This document shows, in pieces, positions 59,698 to 64,000 of a stretch of DNA of 64,000 bases. The notes beneath the pieces were generated by a model. It did not search any database and was not told the origin of the DNA. It saw nothing but the letters and a program-made list of their open reading frames with translations. Numbering within the stretch: the first letter of the stretch is position 1; the number at the start of each line of letters is the position of its first letter. Source of the stretch: Fen-1135 sp963705275 (GTDB taxonomy: Bacteria; Desulfobacterota; Syntrophia; Syntrophales; UBA2185); NCBI GenBank assembly GCA_963705275.1, contig OY970063.1, forward strand, positions 1,364,001-1,428,000, read 5' to 3'. Both the position numbers and the translations under genes were made by a program.

Positions 59698-61320
59698 TCA
59701 CCTCGCCTCTTCTTCGTACGGGTAGGGTCCCCGCGTTATGACAGGCATCTCCTGGAAATTATCGTGTGGCGGAGGCGACGGGATGGTCCACTCGAGCGTC
59801 TTCCCTCCCCATGGGTTTGCGGGAGCCTTCTTGCCTTTGAAGATCGACCGGATCAAATTCGCAAAGATAATGATGAGACCGATAGCCAGAAACCAAGACC
59901 CCATAGTCGAGAGCACATGGTTCGTGTGATATTGCGACGGGTAATCGAAGTACCTTCTCGGCATTCCCTGGAACCCTAGGACGAACATGCTGAAGTAAAG
60001 AATGTTGAAGCCGAAAAATAGATTCAGCCAGCCGATCTTAGCGAATTTCTCGCTGTACATCCGACCGGTGATCTTCGGAAACCAGTAATGAAGCCCTGCA
60101 ATGATGGAGAAGCCGGCCCCGCCGAACATGACATAATGAAAATGTCCGACGATGAAATAGGTGCCATGGAGATGGAGGTTTGGCGCCAGTGACCCGATGA
60201 TGAGGCCTGAGAGGCCGCCGATGGAAAAGAGAAAGATGAAGGACAGGGCAAAAAGGAGCGGCGCGTCGACTGCGATGGAGCCTTTGTAAAGGGTGGACAC
60301 CCAGTTGAATATCTTGATCCCGCTGGGCACCGCAACCAGGAAGGATACGAAGGAGAAGATAACACGGGCTGTATCGCTCATACCGCTGGTGAACATGTGG
60401 TGGCCCCATACAGCGTAGCCGACCACGGCGATACCCAGGGCCGACATGCAGATGGCCGCATACCCGAAGAGCGCCCTTCTCGAAAAGACGGGGACTATCT
60501 CGCTGATGATGCCCATTGCCGGAAGGACCATGATATAGACGGCGGGGTGCGAATACATCCAGAAGAGGTGTTCATACAGGATCGGGTCACCGCCCTTGGT
60601 GGGGTCAAAAAAACCGACGCCGAAGAACCGGCCTAGAAAAATGAAAAGCAGGGTTATGGCAAGGACCGGCGTGGCGAGCATCTGCACCCAGCCCGTGGCA
60701 TAGAGCGTCCAGGAAAATGCAGGCATGCGGAACCAGCCCATCCCCGGCGCCCGCATCCGGTGGATGGTGGTGACGAAGTTGAGACCCGTAAGAATTGATG
60801 AGAACCCCAGGACAAAGACACCCATGACGGCTATCGAAACGTTGGCCGGCGTCTGGACGCTGTAAGGGGCGTAAAATGTCCAGCCTGTATCAGGCGGCCT
60901 CCCCTTTATGAAGACGGACAGCAGGACAAGCAAGGCGCCTGTCACATAAAGCCACCAGGAAAGGCGGTTGATCTTCGGAAAGGCAACGTCCTGCGCCCCG
61001 ATAAGGATGGGAAGAAAAATATTACCGAAGGCGACGGGGATTCCCGGTATGATAAAGAGGAATATCTGGATGACGCCATGGAGGGTGAAAAATTCATTGT
61101 AGGTCTGCTGGCCCATGAGCCACCCCGGCGAGAGCAGACTCAGCCTGATGATGAAGCCCAGTACGACGCCGACAGAGAAGAAAGAGAGGAGTGCCATCAG
61201 GTACATGACGCCGATTCGCTTATGATCGGTGGACATCATCCACTCTGCGATAAGCCACCGGTACTTTCCTGTCCTTTCGTAAAAGCCGGCCGCAGCGGGC
61301 GTTTCATTTCTCTGCGTCAT
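59698..61320 (-). CDS. coxA: cytochrome c oxidase subunit I, type A2
   Basis: A 540-residue heme-copper oxidase subunit I. Heme a and a3/CuB His are in YNEFFTLHGVIQIF, HPAVYIMVLPAMG, AVWGHHMF and VGHFHYVMFGG. The loop normally GHPEVY in type A1 is YSHPAVY, the mark of type A2 oxidases in which Tyr-Ser replaces the D-channel Glu. The usual HDTYF is HGTYF. ATG 61320 has GGGAAGG nearby; an upstream ATG in the frame lies within SCO. It is a proton-pumping O2 reductase by family. Confidence 0.95.
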   Translation of the reverse strand: MTQRNETPAAAGFYERTGKYRWLIAEWMMSTDHKRIGVMYLMALLSFFSVGVVLGFIIRLSLLSPGWLMGQQTYNEFFTLHGVIQIFLFIIPGIPVAFGNIFLPILIGAQDVAFPKINRLSWWLYVTGALLVLLSVFIKGRPPDTGWTFYAPYSVQTPANVSIAVMGVFVLGFSSILTGLNFVTTIHRMRAPGMGWFRMPAFSWTLYATGWVQMLATPVLAITLLFIFLGRFFGVGFFDPTKGGDPILYEHLFWMYSHPAVYIMVLPAMGIISEIVPVFSRRALFGYAAICMSALGIAVVGYAVWGHHMFTSGMSDTARVIFSFVSFLVAVPSGIKIFNWVSTLYKGSIAVDAPLLFALSFIFLFSIGGLSGLIIGSLAPNLHLHGTYFIVGHFHYVMFGGAGFSIIAGLHYWFPKITGRMYSEKFAKIGWLNLFFGFNILYFSMFVLGFQGMPRRYFDYPSQYHTNHVLSTMGSWFLAIGLIIIFANLIRSIFKGKKAPANPWGGKTLEWTIPSPPPHDNFQEMPVITRGPYPYEEEAR

Positions 61321-62167
61321 ATTCCTTCCCTTTGCGGTATCTTCTTGTTGTAACTTGTAGGTATACAAAAAATGTCACCATGGCGGCGAGGGTGATGAGG
61401 CCGACCACTGCCATGAAATTGAAAAATTTGCTCTGCCCCGGTGGTTCGTGGGAAAAGCAGTAGAGAAGGGCCTTCCTGAATCCGGTCAGGGCTTTCCCCT
61501 GGGCTGCCTCAGTGATGCCCATGTTCAAGTCATAGGAAGAGAAGGTAATCGGATAGGACTGGCCGTACTGGAATTTGGTCACATAGAAATACCCCGATAT
61601 CTTGCCGTTGGGGGCGACGAATACAAGTACGACGGGGTGGCTGAATCCGTGAACATCTTTCCGGTACTTGAAGCCTACGGCCTCAGTCAGATCATGGATG
61701 CTCTCCCTCGGGCCCGTGAGGAATTTCCAGGCCTCCTCAGGAAATTTGTTGTCTCGGGCAGTCCCTAAAGACCCTACGGCGTGCGTGTAATTCTTCTTCA
61801 CCCCCCGGGCAACCTTCGGTGTATCCGCCTCGTCGATGCTCACGGTAATGACCCTGTAATCTTTGCCTGCCGCAACGGCCAGCCGGGGAAGTGCCTGGGA
61901 CAGGCCGCCCAGCATGAGCGGGCAGACGTGCTCACATGTGTAATAAACGAGGGTCAGGATGGCAGGCTTTCCGAAGAGGGCTTCCAGTTTTATTCTGTTT
62001 CCTTCTTCATCGTAGAAAACGAGATCAGCGGGGATGAACTTTCCCGTCTTTTCCTCGATCCCTATCTCTCCTGTTTTGGCATCACCCGTATCAAGAGTTT
62101 CATGTCCATAGACGCCGTTTGCGGATAGAAGACCGCAAATAAATATGCCCAATATAAATTTTTTCAT
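61304..62167 (-). CDS. SCO1/SenC-type copper chaperone with C-terminal membrane anchor
   Basis: A 287-residue protein. Signal peptide (KKFILGIFICGLLSANGVYG), thioredoxin-like domain with the copper-binding YYTCEHVCPLML (CxxxC) and distal His in GFSHPVVLVF. Unlike standard SCO, about 60 residues follow and include a membrane helix (FFNFMAVVGLITLAAMVTFFVYL) and a basic tail. It delivers copper to the CuA site of the adjacent coxB. Its ATG overlaps the upstream stop (ATGA), and its 3' end overlaps coxA. Confidence 0.92.
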   Translation of the reverse strand: MKKFILGIFICGLLSANGVYGHETLDTGDAKTGEIGIEEKTGKFIPADLVFYDEEGNRIKLEALFGKPAILTLVYYTCEHVCPLMLGGLSQALPRLAVAAGKDYRVITVSIDEADTPKVARGVKKNYTHAVGSLGTARDNKFPEEAWKFLTGPRESIHDLTEAVGFKYRKDVHGFSHPVVLVFVAPNGKISGYFYVTKFQYGQSYPITFSSYDLNMGITEAAQGKALTGFRKALLYCFSHEPPGQSKFFNFMAVVGLITLAAMVTFFVYLQVTTRRYRKGKEYDAEK

Positions 62168-64000
62168 TTATCTGCCTCTTTTCTCTTGCGTTTACCTATA
62201 CCCCAGAACCACCACCAGCCGCAGAGATTGAGTCCCACCAGCGCGAATGCAAAGGCAGTGATGATGAAGAACGTGCCTGGGGAAAGCCCGGGGTGGTTGA
62301 TCTTGGCCCGATCCACGCCATTTAGGCTTAGGATGTAGGCTTCGAGGTCGGCAATTTGCTGTTGTGTGAGGGCATTGCTGTCCCCAAAAGGCAGCATGCT
62401 GACCTGGGGATTCGGTCCTTCCGGCCGTGAGCCGTGCTGCATATAGAGATCGATTTTTCCGGCAAATGTCTTCGGGTCCGGGCTGAACTCATCACGATCG
62501 ATCGGGTTGAGCGGCGGAATCGTTCCGTCCTTTGAACCTGGATTCGTGATTCCCCCCGTCCCCTGAGAGCCATGGCAGGACGAACATGTCCCCGCGAAGA
62601 TGATGGCACCGTGCTCGGCGCTGCCGATTATGGTAACAGCCATACCAGGCTCCCCCTGGGGACCCGGGGAAGTCGCCGCGGCTGCGGCCCCAGCGGGAGC
62701 TGAAGCCGCAGCGGCCACCTTTTCCTTGAGGCTCTGCAGATATGCCACCAACCGGTCGATCGCTTTGTCACCGAGGGCCGCAAAAGAAGGCATAGCGCTT
62801 GCGGGATTATGGGCCTTCGGGTTGCGCAATTGATCTCCCAGCCACAGGCTTGAGCGCCCTTTGATCCCCTCCCCGGAAAGATCGGGCCCGATGCTACCGC
62901 CGGTGCCATTAACACGGTGACAGGCTGCACATCCGTTAGACTTATAGAGATCCATCCCCGCCTTTGCATCTTCCGAGAGAACCGCTGGCGCCGCGGGACC
63001 CGGCCTGGATGGCGCTGTACCCCCGGCTTCGATCCCTTCGGTCTTACTGTAGGCCCCGGCGAGAGTGAGGGCAATGAAGCCCGCAACAACGATGATCCAG
63101 CCCGCCATGGCCAGAGGCCGCTTGACGGGACGACGCTCCGGGCTGCAGTCGACAAAGGGGATCAGAAGAAGGAGCAATGTCCCGCCGACAGGTATCCCGA
63201 TCGTGGCGATGACTTCCAGGGGCCCAGGGAAAAATTTCAGCGCCTCGTAGAAGAACAGGAAATTCCATTCCGGTTTGGGAATGTAGGACGCATCCAGAGG
63301 GTCCGCCATGCCGGAAAAAGGCGGCGGAGCATAAACGGATAGAGCAACCAGCAGGAGAATAACGAGACTTGCCGCAAGACCATCCTTGAAAACCTGGTCG
63401 GGCCAGAATGGTCCCTTTTCTTCGCGCTCCTTTTCATCCCAGGGTCCGGCGTTCCCGACCTTTCTGAGAGCGACGAGGTGTATGGCTGCCAGGGTCATCA
63501 GACCACCAGATAGGATAGCTACATGAAGAATGAAAAAACGGGAGAGTGTCAGCTGGCCGATGACACCGCCTCCAAGCATCGTCTGCTTGATCATGTCACC
63601 GATGATGGGAACGGTGCCCGCACTGCTCGATGCCACTTCCACAAGCCAATAGCTGCGCTTGTCCCAAGGGAGCGCCCCGCCTGTCAGGCTCATGGCCATT
63701 GTCAGAAGAAACAAAAAGACACCCGTTATCCACTGCAATTCATGGGGCCGCTTATATGCCCCCCAGATGAAAACCTGGGACATGTGGAGCATCACCAGTA
63801 CGACCATGGCATTGGCGCCCCAGTAATGAAGTCCGTGAACCAGCCAGCCGAAGGGCACTTCTGTCCTCAGGTAGTTTAGACTCTTATATCCTTCGGCAAG
63901 GGTCGGCACATAATAGAAGAGCTGCCAGATGCCTGTCACAACCTGCAAAAGGAATATAATTAGTGCAGAGCTGCCAAATACATAGGCGTAGCCGGCCCCT
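62164..64000 (-). CDS. cytochrome b fused to two cytochrome c domains (partial at right edge)
   Basis: Open from the right edge of the window (about 611 codons visible), so the true start is outside; the TTG at 63948 is internal. Sequence from the edge reads VFGSSALIIFLLQVVTG and then the b-type HGLHYWGANAMVVLVMLHM and LHVAILSGGLMTLAAIHLVAL, which give the paired heme His. PEWNFLFFYEALKFFP matches the PEW quinol motif of subunit IV. Then Ala/Pro-rich linkers and two c-type sites, CAACH and CSSCH, and a final membrane helix. This is the b/c part of a bc1-like complex that would feed the caa3 oxidase. A Rieske protein is presumably just outside. Confidence 0.88.
   Translation of the reverse strand, partial: GAGYAYVFGSSALIIFLLQVVTGIWQLFYYVPTLAEGYKSLNYLRTEVPFGWLVHGLHYWGANAMVVLVMLHMSQVFIWGAYKRPHELQWITGVFLFLLTMAMSLTGGALPWDKRSYWLVEVASSSAGTVPIIGDMIKQTMLGGGVIGQLTLSRFFILHVAILSGGLMTLAAIHLVALRKVGNAGPWDEKEREEKGPFWPDQVFKDGLAASLVILLLVALSVYAPPPFSGMADPLDASYIPKPEWNFLFFYEALKFFPGPLEVIATIGIPVGGTLLLLLIPFVDCSPERRPVKRPLAMAGWIIVVAGFIALTLAGAYSKTEGIEAGGTAPSRPGPAAPAVLSEDAKAGMDLYKSNGCAACHRVNGTGGSIGPDLSGEGIKGRSSLWLGDQLRNPKAHNPASAMPSFAALGDKAIDRLVAYLQSLKEKVAAAASAPAGAAAAATSPGPQGEPGMAVTIIGSAEHGAIIFAGTCSSCHGSQGTGGITNPGSKDGTIPPLNPIDRDEFSPDPKTFAGKIDLYMQHGSRPEGPNPQVSMLPFGDSNALTQQQIADLEAYILSLNGVDRAKINHPGLSPGTFFIITAFAFALVGLNLCGWWWFWGIGKRKRKEADK

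Noticed and set aside
1..64000. tRNA, rRNA, CRISPR arrays, prophage and IS elements
   Set aside because: I looked for T-loop words, repeat-spacer regularity, integrase or transposase motifs and terminal inverted repeats and found none I could support.

Overview
The window reads as a chromosomal segment of a deltaproteobacterium (Desulfobacterota; Syntrophobacterales/Syntrophorhabdales-like physiology). I infer this from gene content, not from a marker gene. It pairs syntroph-type carbon metabolism (acyl-CoA ligases, EtfAB with a membrane FeS/CCG oxidoreductase, a methylmalonyl-CoA/TCA block, orphan acyl-CoA carboxyltransferase) with oxygen reductases (cytochrome bd-type and a caa3-type oxidase) and with UGA-decoded selenoproteins. 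I see no phage, IS element, CRISPR array, rRNA or tRNA.

Layout. 1-2673: partial hflX, a FmdB-type zinc ribbon and an outer-membrane porin, all on the minus strand. 3271-12576: biotin synthesis. bioB (-) and the repressor/ligase birA (+) diverge from a BirA operator. They are followed by a tightly packed plus-strand cluster: bioA, FabZ-like, FabG-like, ACP, nitroreductase, FabF-like, second FabZ-like, bioF, bioD. The cluster holds a small dedicated fatty-acid-synthase set in place of bioC/bioH/bioW/bioZ. 13062-25132: acetyl-CoA synthetase, etfBA, an Etf:quinone-type oxidoreductase, fadD, then (-) a degenerate acyl-CoA ligase, thiolase and apgM. 25289-39178: ytfJ-like and folD (+), then a long minus-strand block: sucC, sucD, mce, a methylmalonyl-CoA carboxyltransferase with its small subunit, a biotinylated pyruvate carboxyltransferase, two-subunit fumarase, sdhACDB, mdh. 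Together these convert methylmalonyl-CoA and succinyl-CoA to oxaloacetate and could transfer CO2 from methylmalonyl-CoA to pyruvate, as in syntrophic propionate oxidation. The biotin made by the first block would serve this carboxyltransferase.

39747-46806: single minus-strand genes (ABM monooxygenase, a rhodanese with two in-frame UGA codons, an acyl-CoA carboxyltransferase, DUF362, thioesterase, MFS, DUF296). 46807-48228: long non-coding stretch with three strong hairpins. 48229-53071 (+): cydAB, then a three-gene redox group: a MerA/Lpd-like flavoprotein, a secreted heavy-metal-domain protein with a Cys-x-UGA motif, and a secreted peroxiredoxin whose peroxidatic Cys is UGA. 54115-64000 (-): a cytochrome b fused to two c-type heme domains (runs off the window), SCO, coxA/C/D/B, ctaB, rpiA, a cyclase, and a micro-ORF that overlaps a radical SAM/SPASM gene.

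Most interesting points: (1) the biotin-linked FAS set, including two FabZ-like proteins that each keep a different half of the FabZ catalytic pair; (2) three UGA-containing genes that only read through as full proteins if UGA is selenocysteine, one followed by a hairpin with a GGUC loop; (3) a tiny peptide gene ahead of a radical SAM maturase, with the same kind of GGUC hairpin just downstream of its UGA codons.
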